DNA of 64,000 bases, taken from contig CM049306.1 of assembly GCA_026874595.1 (NCBI GenBank), positions 35,356,019-35,420,018 of the forward strand, given 5' to 3'. Both the position numbers and the translations under genes were made by a program. This DNA is from Sipunculus nudus. Its lineage: Eukaryota; Annelida; Sipuncula; Golfingiida; Sipunculidae. The notes under the pieces are model-generated. The model did no database searches, had not been told where the DNA came from, and saw only the letters and a list, made by a program, of their open reading frames with translations. This document shows, piece by piece, positions 10,501 through 24,347 of the stretch; the first letter of the stretch is position 1, and each line of letters opens with the position of its first letter.

Positions 10501-13500
10501 GACCTTTGACCTCGTGACCCAAAAATCAATACAGTTCTTGCTTTGAAGGTGGGCAATATATAATTCAAGTTTGAAATCGATAAGTTAATCGAAACTGGAG
10601 TTATCATCAGGAAACAAATTTGACGGACATACAGAAAGACAAATGGACGGACGGACAGGGTAATTACCCGCTTATTCAAGCAGGCCCCTAATAACACACA
10701 AGGTTTCAGGACACAAGATGAAACAATAGTTGCAAATCTGATAGCATCAATATAATTTTGTAAGTCTCAAACTTAAGGAAAAAATATTAATAAAAACCAG
10801 TCATAATAAAAAAAACAGACACACCCACACACCAGGTTTAGGGACAGTAGATGAAACCACAGTTGAGAAACTCACATAATTTCTGTCATTTGACGGTCTC
10901 GACTACGGAAAAAAATCGTAAAAACAAAACAAAATGCAGTTGGCACCACCAGTTTTTAGGAACTGACAACCCTAGTCATGGGCAATATTCATTGCAAGAT
11001 TCGGGGCAATCCATGCAAAAAGTATTAAGATACTGGAGGTTTTGATTCAAATATTTAATTAATCTTGGGGGGGGGGGGGGGTACTTAAATTCCCATAGCT
11101 CATAGGCTATAGGTCACAGTGACCTAATTTCAGGTTTCCAAGGAGATTTTCTATTGGCCTTGGCTGGATATTCAATTACAGTTTTCTTGATTCAATGCTG
11201 TCAAAATTTGCCTGTCTAACGTACGGACGGACAGCTAGACAGACGATGGACGCTGGCCAGTCACTATAGCTCAGTTGACTTTCAGTCAGCTGAGCTAAAA
11301 ATACAAGGCATGTCTTTATATACACCAGATTTAACATTCATATTCGCATGAAATTTCCTAAATTCTCTCTTCAGTATAACGTGTTTACATACATGCCCGT
11401 ATTATATAAACACACAAATCATTCGATTATACCAAAACATATTTTGACAGAAAGAGATATATGGCGTCACGTATATACGATTTTCGGGGTTAATAATTTG
11501 GTTTCAAATTAGACAGACTTTCTATGTGGTGCGTTCTCGAAGACGTCAGTAAATGCCCTGTTTTGCACGTAATTGGAGCAGAAAGGAGTCAATGATTAAA
11601 GCTATAAGTTGCCTGCATATGAGGACAGAACTAAGAAAACACGGCAATAAATGTATATATGTGACACGGTAGAATACGAGGGAGCAAACATGTACTTGTT
11701 CTCCCAACCTGAAAATTAAATTCAACTGACTGGTGTTTGTTCCACGGTTCATACTTTTGGTATCAATTACAACCAGCTACCGTCTTCCATTCGTGGAAAT
11801 GCAAAGTCTCCAGAGTTAGTTTATGTAAACACACCATACGGGGCACGGGTATCAGATGATCGCAAACAACGTGGGAGAGGGTCCCTCTCTAAAGATCCGT
11901 TTTCTGTATATATCACGTACATATCGTGTCAAACTGAATGAATAATCAAGAACAAAAGTGGATTTGCATGTACAACAACATGATATCATAAAGAGATATG
12001 GGGGAAAATAGCTCAGGAATGCATCAGAGTCGTGTAACACACGTCACTAAGGCATACCGATGATATTCACGCAATCAGTAAGAGACACACTGCCAAGTCC
12101 AAGATCACAAATACTAAACTTTTAATACGAAAAAAAAATCAGGGCGGGTGTCAATTTTCCGGGTATATGCTTTAGGATTTTCCAGCGAGACCGGGTTGAT
12201 GATTCAAACTGTTTGGGAAAATGAACGTTGAGAAATGAAGTCATTGCTTGAAAAATAGTCTTGTCTCATATCTTTTTCAAGTCAACTGACATTCCTATCG
12301 AATAAGTTTCAATTTACATTTAGTTATCATGCCTGTTGGATTTAAACGATATTTTTTTCAAATCTCAAATTTTAAATATAAGTAATGCGCTATCAGTGAA
12401 CCCCCCAGGCCTCCTGTCTGTTATCAAATTAATGGCAATACTTATATATCCCACTTCGAGCAGAATCGTACTGATAAAAGTACGTCTTTGCAATTTAGTT
12501 TAACATGACCTTCTTCGTGTGTCGTAATTACTGACCAAAAAAAAGTAATATTTGTTAAACGTATGTGTACAATCAAAGTAGATCTTTAAAAATGAAATAA
12601 AAATGAATTTAAAGTTCGACAGCCGGGACATGTAGTGCCGGCCGTACCCACAATCCCACACTGGTAGACCCTCCAAGGAGATATAGAATTATATAAGTTT
12701 TAAAGAAACAACTTCTGGTGGAAGTCTGTACTAATCTTCAATGCTGGATGATTTGACCTTAACAGAGCTGACGATCATTTTTGCTCATTAAACATGCTCG
12801 TGAAGATGGAACATGTATTTTATCAGAAATATCCCAACGATTGAAGGAAAACGCCTGTTCTTTTACCCCAAGATTTATCTAAGAATGATCGATGACCCAC
12901 CATCAGATTTTAACTTATGAATAAAAATCCAATACATATATTATAAATTATAGAAATTTCGAAAGTCCACATATATTAATCAACCAAAAACATATTTTTT
13001 ACCATTTCTAAATTTCACGGTATGTGATGATTATGTGACAAAAACATTTGTACGTTTGAACACCATCCTGCACACAGGTTCTTTTGAGAAGTTTCGCCTT
13101 CGATGTGTCAAAATCTGTGTTCTCAAAATATGTCTGTCTCTTTTGTGATGCAATGTTATCTATCTTACCTGTGCGTAGGGTCCTGCGCATGCGCAACCGG
13201 ATCTTGCTTGAACACCATAGAGGTCGTTTAGCAGGGTTGCGATAAAATTATGATGGACGAGTTTGCCGCTGTCCCTGTGTTTGATGAGCAGTGAGAAGAT
13301 GGGAAGCCTGCCCGCCGTCTTGCTTCCCAAAATGACAATGTTTGGGTTTTGTCGCCAGCACTTGATGGCACGTCTGAAATTAAATTTGTGCACTCCTGCT
13401 ATTTTCAATATTCATAGTTTGCGGATCTCTTATACAATATTATATACGACAATTCAGTGTGTATTGATTTTTTTGGAAGACACGATAAACCTGTTTAAGC

Positions 13501-13575
13501 GATAATCTTTTTTCGTGAATTTATAAACTATCACACATACACACATTCTTTCATATATACGTAGAGAGAGAACGG

Positions 13576-13640
<65 letters not shown>

Positions 13641-13972
13641 GAACCTCGAATATCCAAATTCAAATTTAGTAGTATACTAGCGGTGCATTTTTTGTTTTCT
13701 TTATGGGCAAGTGAACACCCCTAAGCCAAATATCCTCGGAGGCAGATTTGGTAATTTGAAAAAAAATATTTTTCGAATGTTATATTTCTACTTTTTGTTT
13801 AGGTACATTTCGGTTACTCATTACAAAGTTTAGAAAAACGAATTTGAAGAAACAAGAGATACTTAAATTCGAGGTTTTGTTGTGTTTTTATATATATATT
13901 TATAAATATATTGTATATTTATATATAAATATATACCGGTATATATTTTGTTTTATATGTATATATTGACAT

Positions 13973-14029
<57 letters not shown>

Positions 14030-14290
14030 CGAAAGAAAGTTATCTGTTAATAGGGCATGTGACATCAGTTTTTCACATGCATGAGATATTGTTGCAGGTT
14101 TGGTCCAGTCACACGAGTGAAACCACAACCCGTGGCCGAGCTGTGGTTGCTGTGGTTAAACATGAAACCAAAATTATTATTAAACAACATGTATTATATG
14201 ATGCAACAGTCTGACATTTGATCAAATATTGTATAATTCAATTGAATGATTCTTGTTTGGCACAGAAACGTTAAATATATATATATATAT

Positions 14291-14355
<65 letters not shown>

Positions 14356-17030
14356 TAAATACCGGTATTATCATATTGCTTAAACAGGGGAATTCTAATC
14401 ACGTGGACCTTGTGACCTACCTGCACAATGTTTCTTCTTTCTGTTCAATGCACTCGGCCCCTATTGCCTGCAAAGTAAATGTTATCTTATATACATACTC
14501 CAGTTACATGTTGCTTAAATGCTTAACCTCTCTCAAACTTTCACTTCAAACTTTTACTTGGCTGCTTGATAAGCATGACTGCTCAATAAGTATATAGACG
14601 CCCTGCATGTCAGAGACCACTATATTATCGTATGGCACAGCAGCATTTACTATACACAGTATCGTTACTGCTATAACGATACTATTGTACACTAACTCAG
14701 CATCTTTGGGAGCAAATACAAGAAATAAATTAATAGCAGATTTTCATTAAGAAAATACGTACCTGGCTTCTTTTCTGCATGGGGAACACGTTCGTGGTTC
14801 AATTGAAAAATCAAGAAACACTGTATTGGTATTTACAGTGTTTGGTTGATTTGACATTATAAGGGAGGGTAAATGCATTAATCGCTCACTCAAGCCTATA
14901 TTAAAATGTCATTGATATGAGATTATATGTCGTCACATTCCTAATGACTGACTGACTGAAAGTGAAGTCAGCGCTCGAGCAAGTCACAGGACTCCGGAAA
15001 ATCCGGTCCATACTTTCTCCCTCAGCAACGACAAAGTTTGACAGATTGAGTCGGTCTACAGTTTGATATTTAAGGCGGATATAGAAGATACTGAGATAGG
15101 TATAGATCTTAGTGAGAAAGGTGGAGGAAGCCGGAGAACCCGGAGAGAACAACCCATCTTGGACAGGTCACTACAACCCATTCTCATGGCAGCACCTGGG
15201 ATCGAACCCAGGTCGCCAGCGGAATGGCCGAACGTTTTACCGCTCAGCTGTCCAGGCCCCTCACAGTCCTAATGAGGTCAGAGTGGAAAAGATACAGTTA
15301 ACATTGTAATTGTAATTGGCAGTAAACCCACACTTGTTTTGTTGGAGGTTACCACCTTCAATTTTTAATGCTAGCTTAATAAGTATGTACATCTGCAAAA
15401 TTCCATTCCGGTTTCGGACTTAATGACAGGTCAGTAGCACACGCCTCCCCTCAATTTATATTCCCTGCATGGTGTAATCCAGGCGCTATGGATACTGCAC
15501 CTCTCGGCCCTGGGTGTGTAATCGTCCCCATGGCTTGGTCACACCAACTAGGAACCCCAGAAAGGCGCCCTCGTTTGTGAGTGAACTTATACCACCAAGG
15601 AGCCCCTGAAAGTCCCACTCGTCTGTGAGTGAACCTATACACACCTGTTTTAACTGGAACGTGAGTCCGGCTCTAATGGATTCCACGATGGCCGGGGTTC
15701 CGCCTTCCTCCCTCTCTTCGATGTCACTTACGTACTGATGTGTCGTCGTCGTTACCTGGAAGATAGAGAGAACAGGAATTTGTCTATAAATTTGTTAATT
15801 AGAAATGTAAAATTAATGTTAAAGTTCTCAGTACACATTGGTTCTGGTTGTTTATTGAAAATCGAATTGGTTCTTATACAAAGGGAAAACACAATTTAAA
15901 TGCGATGCGTAATTTGCGCCAGCATCTATAGGGATGTGTTGCTATACGTAACAGTCAGCTAAATATTAGACTCGGAAATAAAAGTTCTGTTCTAAGACGA
16001 ACTACTTAGAGACAAAGATAACATGTTGTAGACACAAAGAAGGAAAGGCAATGGAGGCAAAAATGTTTATATGAACGAAATGCAAATTAACTTAGACTGG
16101 TTGGTTTAAAGTATGAGGAAAAATGACGAGGTTAAGAACAAAATGCTGAGAGGCATTTAAAGTCCATATTATTATACAGTTTGTATTAGATAGGTCCAAA
16201 CATCCATCTAACGGTAATACTGGTAAGGTCTATATAGGGTATTAGATAAAAATAAAACACATGCACGGAAACAGTTCCAGGTATCAATATAAGTGTAATA
16301 TATGTGTACTGTTAAAACAATATATGTTACCCATCCTTGAATTATACTGGCATATAAAAAATTAAAAACTTACAAAAGTCACAGTTCCGCCTCCGCAACC
16401 ACCGGGAATAGAGTTTTTGAAAATATGCTTCTTCGCGATCATGACACCTGAAAGAAAAAAAAATCTATTAGGTTATTTCAACAATGGTGTTGTTGTTCAA
16501 TAGGGACTTTGTTTAAAATTGAAATTTCGTGTGTTTCTTTGACAGAGAAAGAATGTTGTCAAATAGTATATATGATTTTGGTTACTCTTGTATATAAATA
16601 TATATTTATGATGCGCCTCTAAGGAAAGTGATTTGTCCAGATACAGATTGAGAGATTTATTGGCAAGGATTCAGATAAATTATGTAATCCAGAAGACACA
16701 AAGTATCAAATCAATTTGCCCTCCAATACGGTGAATTAAATTCATTTTTATAATCAATAAATCATAATATGAATATAAGAAATATAATAGGGACCATGCA
16801 GCAAATATTTTCTCCCACCAAGCGAGCTTCCTTTTTTTTTAAAAATAATTCGAACCAAAACCATATTCTTGGCTTGTCTTTGAAAAATAAGGTGGATTAC
16901 ATAAATATGCAACATAGATTTGCAGGTTACACTTAAAACCTTTCTAATACACACTGAAACTAAAACAGGACAATCAAATCAGGGATTAATTATGAAAAAA
17001 CTAAATAATTCGGTAGACATTTAGTCCTTG

Positions 17031-17091
<61 letters not shown>

Positions 17092-17418
17092 ATTTGTAAC
17101 TGAAGCAAGTAATACCCATGATACTATATAGGGATTCACGCATGGGGTGACTTGTTTATAAGTGTGTAATGTCTGGTCATATTTCCTGATAATTGTGTAA
17201 CGGTTTGTGGAAGGCCTCACCAGTCTGTACTAACCTGGAGTCCCGGGTCCGCCCACAAATTTGTGAGGTGAGATCATAATGCAGTCTTTGTACCTGAAAA
17301 AATGTAAAGAATTTCTTTAAAATAAAACAAGTTGCAGAGGCGTAGGAAGCAGTTCAAAAGTTGGGGTGGGGGGGGCCCAAATTGATATTTAGGAATTAGA
17401 AAGATGATGGTGGATACA

Positions 17419-17485
<67 letters not shown>

Positions 17486-18284
17486 ATGCTTTTTTAGCGT
17501 TTTTACAAGTGTGGGGCATATTCTGCAAATGTAAGCGTCCGAAAGGGAATGGGTGTGGGAGGGGGCATCCCCTCTCACAGTTTGGAAATTTAGAAAAAAA
17601 AATAAAACATAAAAATGAATTTTAGTGCAGTAGTTTGACCAACAGCCTATTTTGAATCACATACTGTACCACACAAAAAATGAATAAATGTTTAATTTAC
17701 AGAATCATGTGTGCCAAATTGAAAATATTTATACCATAATATAGTCTTCGTCAATTCTAAATAAACTTCAAATCTGTTACAGGGTTTATAATTTTACTCA
17801 AAACCATTGGCGTGCATGGTATAAAGCACAAAACAAATAGGCCTACTGAGAGGCAAAGGATATATCATTTTCAAACTTACTTGAAGTTTAAGTTGTAATT
17901 ATAAAATAAATATTACCATGAACAATTAATTTACAGAAAACTAACCTGATTTTTGCGATTTAAAATTAAATCTATAGCAATACAAAAATATGGTATATTC
18001 TTAAGCAGATCTCTCTATAAGGTAATCAGTTTAAATATTAATTACGCATACAAGTAGTCTAAATTTCCAACCGTTCTCACTAAAGAATGCATTATATTTA
18101 ATTCCCTTATCAGTAAAAATTACACAATAATGAATTATATTACTGAACACAGTCACAGTTGTTTTTCACGTGAGACATGTAGACTGAGAAGAATTATGAT
18201 GGATTTTCCATTCAAATTAAAGGAATTTACGTCATTTCACACAGAAAGGTCACACTGACCTTCATCATTGGGCTAAAAAGTTGG

Positions 18285-18353
<69 letters not shown>

Positions 18354-18636
18354 GCGACGAAACCAAAAATTTAATGGGGGGGGGGGGGGGGGATAATAGA
18401 CCAATATACGGTACTCCAAAAACTGAGGGCGCGAAGCGCCCGAGCGGAGGAGGATATGTGGAAGGGTATTAGAGTTGATTTGTTACTGATTTAAAGAGCT
18501 GATTAAAATAAAACTGGTTACGCCAGTCTGGTGAAGTCCAGTTTTCCCTAAAAGTTTAATTAAGTTTGCATACGTGAAAAAATGGAGGGGAGGGGGTCAT
18601 ATGTTAGCCCTCCCCTACCCCCCCCCCCACCCCTCA

Positions 18637-18680
<44 letters not shown>

Positions 18681-19142
18681 CCTATACGCCACAGAGTTGT
18701 ATAGAAACTGTGGTTAAAAAGGAAGGACCACTGATAGTTTTTTTGTACTATTTGCAGAACGATTCTTGTGTAACACAACCTGACACACCTGGATACCGAC
18801 AACTATTGTACAATAACAAATATATGCGCTTTTGATCCCTAATCCATGGAATGTGCCTTTCCAGACCGCAGCCTTGCATGCTGTTTGAACCTTAATTGTT
18901 TAATCCACCAGTCCTAGCGGTTGCACGTACCTTGTACCTTGTCGTTAGGTAATAATAAGCAGAAATTGCATGTACTGGATAGCCTATAACCATTATATAA
19001 CCAAGGATTTCCAACACAACATAAAACATCTTAAATGTGTACCATCATGAACCATACCATTTCAATCAGACAGTCTTACCTGACGAGTGCGAAACTACGT
19101 AGTAGTAAAAACGTCTGACAAAATTTGATTCCTCTATTTGTA

Positions 19143-19197
<55 letters not shown>

Positions 19198-22100
19198 GTA
19201 TAAAATAGGAAATCAACTTGAACAACGATAAAACATATGGTTAAAGTATGCCTTACATATGAGTGTAATAAAACAGTCGGGCGTTGTCGAATTTGTCACA
19301 CAGACATACTTTGTAGCACTGATATATATATAAAAAGTATGCAGTCAATTTCTATAGGCGTAATATACTGCAAGACCTAAAGGGCGGTTTTTACGTTGGT
19401 ATACTGATTAATATACCAGGAACAGCGTCTGTTCACTCCGACAAGTCTATATATTCTAGCATGCCTGCCAGTTTACAACAGCAACAGGTTATAATATATC
19501 TAATTTAAGACGCCTATGAGGAAAGAACTGTTTATAAAAGTACCAGATGTATAGAGAATTAAAGCGAGAAACCTAGTTCCGGCAATTAAGCTTTTTTTTA
19601 CTGAGTTTTATATCCTTTCTAAAATATCATAACTTATACGTGAAGTAGGAACACATGGTATCCACATTTCTTGACACCAAACTTCCCGTTTCTCAGTTTA
19701 AGGAGGTTGATTACGTAAAGGATATTTTTTTATCATATAGTTCCACCTCATGTTAATTGTCCTTTTAACCCTTACTGTTCAGAGGGTCGGCCACTTTTAC
19801 AAGCCTCACTGAGACTGCCACCTGGACTTAACTAATTCGACTGGATTTTCTATATAGGTCTGAGGTCAAACATGTTAAATATATATTTTCAGTTTTAAAA
19901 GTTTCCATCGAACTTAATCATGTCGTGTCTGTAGTCATTGTCGAGAATTTTGTTAAAAGCTAAAAGCTAAGCATAATATTTCCTGTATAGCAGTTTCAAA
20001 AATTCTGAAAACGCATATATATGCATGATAATAATGACTGGTAAAGAAGATTGGTGGTATAGGAAACAGACTCCGCCTAAGTCGTGGCATAATCAAAACT
20101 ATTCATGAATTCTACTATAGCGGTATGTGAGGCTGACATTGTTAGAAATACTAAGCTTTAGGCTCATTAGATCTAGAATTTTTAGTCACAGGGGTTGTCC
20201 TTGTGACATCACTGCCGAGTTGACAGCTAGTGCTCATAGATGTGCCAATAGTTTTTGATCAAATTTACAACCTTGTGTTTTTTTTGTGAAAAATAAATAA
20301 AAAAATGTGTTTCCTCCAAGAACTGGGTTCAGTTCATGTAAAATCTATATTAATATTTTTTTACATAGGCATGTGTGTTATATGATTATATGATGGGATT
20401 TTGAATATGTTTGCTTGACCTCCAGGTTTTAGTGTATACACAAAATGGCAGATCCCATGAGCGGTTTCGAGAAACTTGGAGATATAAACCTGTCAGGTTT
20501 CGATATAAGGATGCGCGGATGTGACTCCGAGGACAACCTCCAGAGCGGCGAGAATGCACTGCGGGGAGAAATCGGTTGCAAAGGGAAGTGTGTCGGAAAA
20601 GTTACAAGCGGAATAACGTGTTTTTTTTTTGGGTCAAATTATAATAGAATATCAAGGCAGAGCGCATTTACAGTACAATACAATAAAGTACAAGTTTTAT
20701 TTTAGGTCAGTGTATACAAACAGTAAAACATCAGTCACAGGCTATTATTACCGACCACTATGTCCCAGAGGTGTTTCTGTGCAAATTCCATGCATGTGTA
20801 CATTGTACCCTAGTACTTTAATGGAGTAAAGCTCACTAAGATTCATCGTTTTCACTGGAAATAAATAATGGACTTCAGATGAACTTGGAGTATTAAGCAG
20901 AGACAACAAATGAGAAACACGAGCTTATGTAAGGTCAAGCCTCGCTAAGCTTTAAATAAACACGTGTAGACCAGGCCACAAAAGATACTATCGGCTCATA
21001 TATATTGATTCACACATCTACCTGTTGCGTTAAAACACCAATACTCGCATACCTACATACATACATGTATATATACATGAATATATTAAAATATAAATGC
21101 TTTAAATGATCATACAGAAATATTTAAAAACACGATTAGTTAATAAGGCTTGTTTGCAATGCAGGTCATGGATAATATATGTCTGCTATATATCAAATAA
21201 ATACTTTGTATGTTGTGGAAATATCTTGTAGAAAGACTTACCCTAACTTGCTTGGGTTCATGTCAATACGTAGATACGGTGCTGAAAAAGGAAAATAAAA
21301 ATAACTGAAACTGAACATATATCACCCAAGTCCTGAGTTTATATAGCTTAGGTAAATACACATTAAAAACATAATTAAAAATTAGAAGTCTACATTCTAA
21401 GGAACGTAAGCCTCCGCCATGTCTGGGGTCCCTAACCGTGTATTAACATATTCCCTGATGACGTTCCTAAATCCGGATCATGTGTCGGATCCACACCAGC
21501 ATCAAAATAAGCTCTGGGTGAAAACTAAGAGCAGATCAAAGTTTCCCAGCATGACTATTAGTGAATGGCTATACCAGGGAGGGTAATCAGCCACAGTGAA
21601 CATAAAATTTGATGGATATCAAAACACCGCTAAATGTTAAAAATGTGAAATCACAAATGATTTTACCTGTGTTGTCGAAAGAATTGCATGGTCTTACATA
21701 CCTCCCGTGGCGTAATCCCAGACACTGAGAGCACCGTACGTGTGGGTCAGCCGGGCCACCTCCTCTGTGTCCGTCTTAATGCCCGTAACGTTAGAGCACG
21801 CAGACATGGAAACTATCAACTCTTTGCCCTCGGCTTTGTATTTCTGTAATATAATTATTATTATTATTTCATATATACATTAATCAATAAAATATAATAA
21901 AGATATCTGCATTGACACTGGATTTTTTTATATTATTACTAGTACTATTGGTGTAACTTTAGACAATCCAGTTAATGACACATTTGATAGAATTCTAAAT
22001 ACTTTTATACACTACCGAATATTTCTATAAATGGCTTGTAAATGTGTTCACTCATAAAAACTTACCGTACTGGCATTCTGAATTAATCGATCATAAGCCA

Positions 22101-24309
22101 ATAAATCATTCAATAATTTCAGGCCATGAAGTTTACATGTAGTTTCAGAATTTATGGTTGACTTGTCATATTTACCTTTAACTTTGCTTCAAGATCCTCC
22201 AAATCCACTAGACCGTGGAAGGTCTCTTTGACTCGATCCACCTGCATGTAATGATCAGTTAGTGACCTATTTATGGGGTATTCTGAAGAAATGCCTGATG
22301 AACATATTCCAAAGAATGGTTTCGTTTCAGTGTTTAGCCATGAATGGCTATATAGAAATTTGTGCTCGTTACAGGGTACACCTGTCATTATTGTTAACGT
22401 TATCAAAGAAACATATCTGGTAGGAAACCAATGAATTTATGATACAGTGAATGTTAACCTCCCCCCCCCTTCACACACACACACATATGCACACACATGC
22501 ACCTAAATTCATATATTAATGTGTATAGATCATAAATAATAAAGTCTAAATATAAATTCACAAAAAATTAGTTCTCCATCATAGATGAATGTGCCCGCCC
22601 ACCCCCCCCCCCCTTTTCGATATACAATAAATACCCCCAAGGCTACGTCTCCCAGGATTAATAAATAATTTTAAAAGTGTTCCTGAATGTAGTACGATAT
22701 TTATTACATATCGAAAAGGTTATGGGTGACATTGTTTTCTTGATTAACCTTCGGTTTCTTTATACCGCAGGAGATGCCCCTTCCCTACTACGGGTGCCAC
22801 CCCCCCCCCCCTTCCACCCGCCCCTCTGCAAATACTGAAAACATGCGCCCTGCAGTCACCCTTAAACAAAACAATTAAAACCTACCAGGAAGAAATGCTG
22901 AACACCACTTTAATCTTATTTACATGCACGTAATATGAACTTAAATCAGATTAAAATTTTTCTTAGAGGCTCTACAACTTCTCATCTATAGTAACATGGG
23001 TGCATGAATATATGAGGGTCAGATAACTGACCGGGAAGTTCGTTGTGCATAAATCACCTCATACTGAGCTACTATTGTTTAACTTGACTTATGAATCTAT
23101 TTATTCGTGTAATATTGATTAAATGATGTTAGCATTGTAAATATGTTTTTAAAATCCATTGTTTCACGTGTCCAACAATATCTAAACTAACCAACACACG
23201 GGGGGCTCCTCTCCCAACCAGGAAGCTGACGTGATATGCAACACATAACTGCACATAACTAAGGACCTCAGAATTTAGAATATGACAGATAACATGAACG
23301 TTAAAGCCACGGAAATATAACCTCGCGAAAAGTCGGAAACCTTAATTGTGACATGACAGCCACAAAACTTAAAATCCGTAAAGTATACGGCGACTAACGT
23401 ATCCCATGCAAATGATATTTAACCCCAACTGCAACAAAATATTAATCCCGCAAAGTTTATCAATTAAAATCACGTGAACAGTACCGAGGTTTAATTTCTG
23501 AAAGTTTCTGCATGAATACACACTGATGGACATGCTTCAGTTTATCGAAATCGTAACTCCTCGGATCTTCTTCGTGGGTCTTTGGATGATTCCGCCAATT
23601 CAATTTATCCGAGGAATTCCGAGTTGGTGAGATATAGAAGAAAGCCGTCTGCGTTTAGGAATATATGGGGGGGGGGGGTCAGCTACGTTAACTGTGTACC
23701 ATAATTGATTTGCTTTGTATCATAAGGTAATAATTAAAGCCTTACCGTTGCTCCAGATTCCCTCCATGGTAGAATATTACTGTGATGTTCAAATGGTCCC
23801 ACGATGACTGCCTGCGGAAGGGAAAAACATAACATACAGTTAACAAAATGGCCGCCATGATAACCCGGGCTTTTAATGGGCGTCTGCTCAGTTTTATGGG
23901 CAAGTGAGGTTAACTAGAGTGAACAGGCTACGGCAGTGTTGTAGATAGTGTATGATATGATGTGAAAGGAAGTCAACTTAAGGCCTTAGGAAGAACCCGT
24001 TTACAGATGCAAAATGTACACTTTTGCCCCTACAACAGTTTACATATAGTATTTTTTTTACATATTTGACTTTTACACTTTTTTTACGTAATTTCTGTTA
24101 AACTTTCGAAAAGAGGTCTGATAAATCTTTGATGTTATAATACCTTTGATGATACCTTTGACTGCCACTTTTTATAATTAGGCTATATAGGCCCTTAAAT
24201 CGTAAAACAGGACTGAAACGGGATTTTTTTTTTTTCTGGAGCGCGCGCCCTACGTATAGGCCTCACTATTAAACTCCTGGAACTTTTGGTAACCTTACAT
24301 ACACTAAAA

Positions 24310-24347
<38 letters not shown>

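Noticed and set aside
5160-10620. CRISPR-like regular repeats
   Set aside because: Repeats are about 145-288 bp, diverged and without unique spacers, in animal DNA with introns. They are tandem repeats of a mobile element.
14763-14820. Candidate exon 12 ending RKEA-R before RAIKCW
   Set aside because: The possible acceptors give the wrong phase or non-homologous residues. The 47-nt exon at 14421-14467 fits in phase and sequence.
15180-15262. tRNA gene on the minus strand
   Set aside because: A and B boxes are present but the cloverleaf does not close and SINE-type sequence follows, so it is called a SINE.
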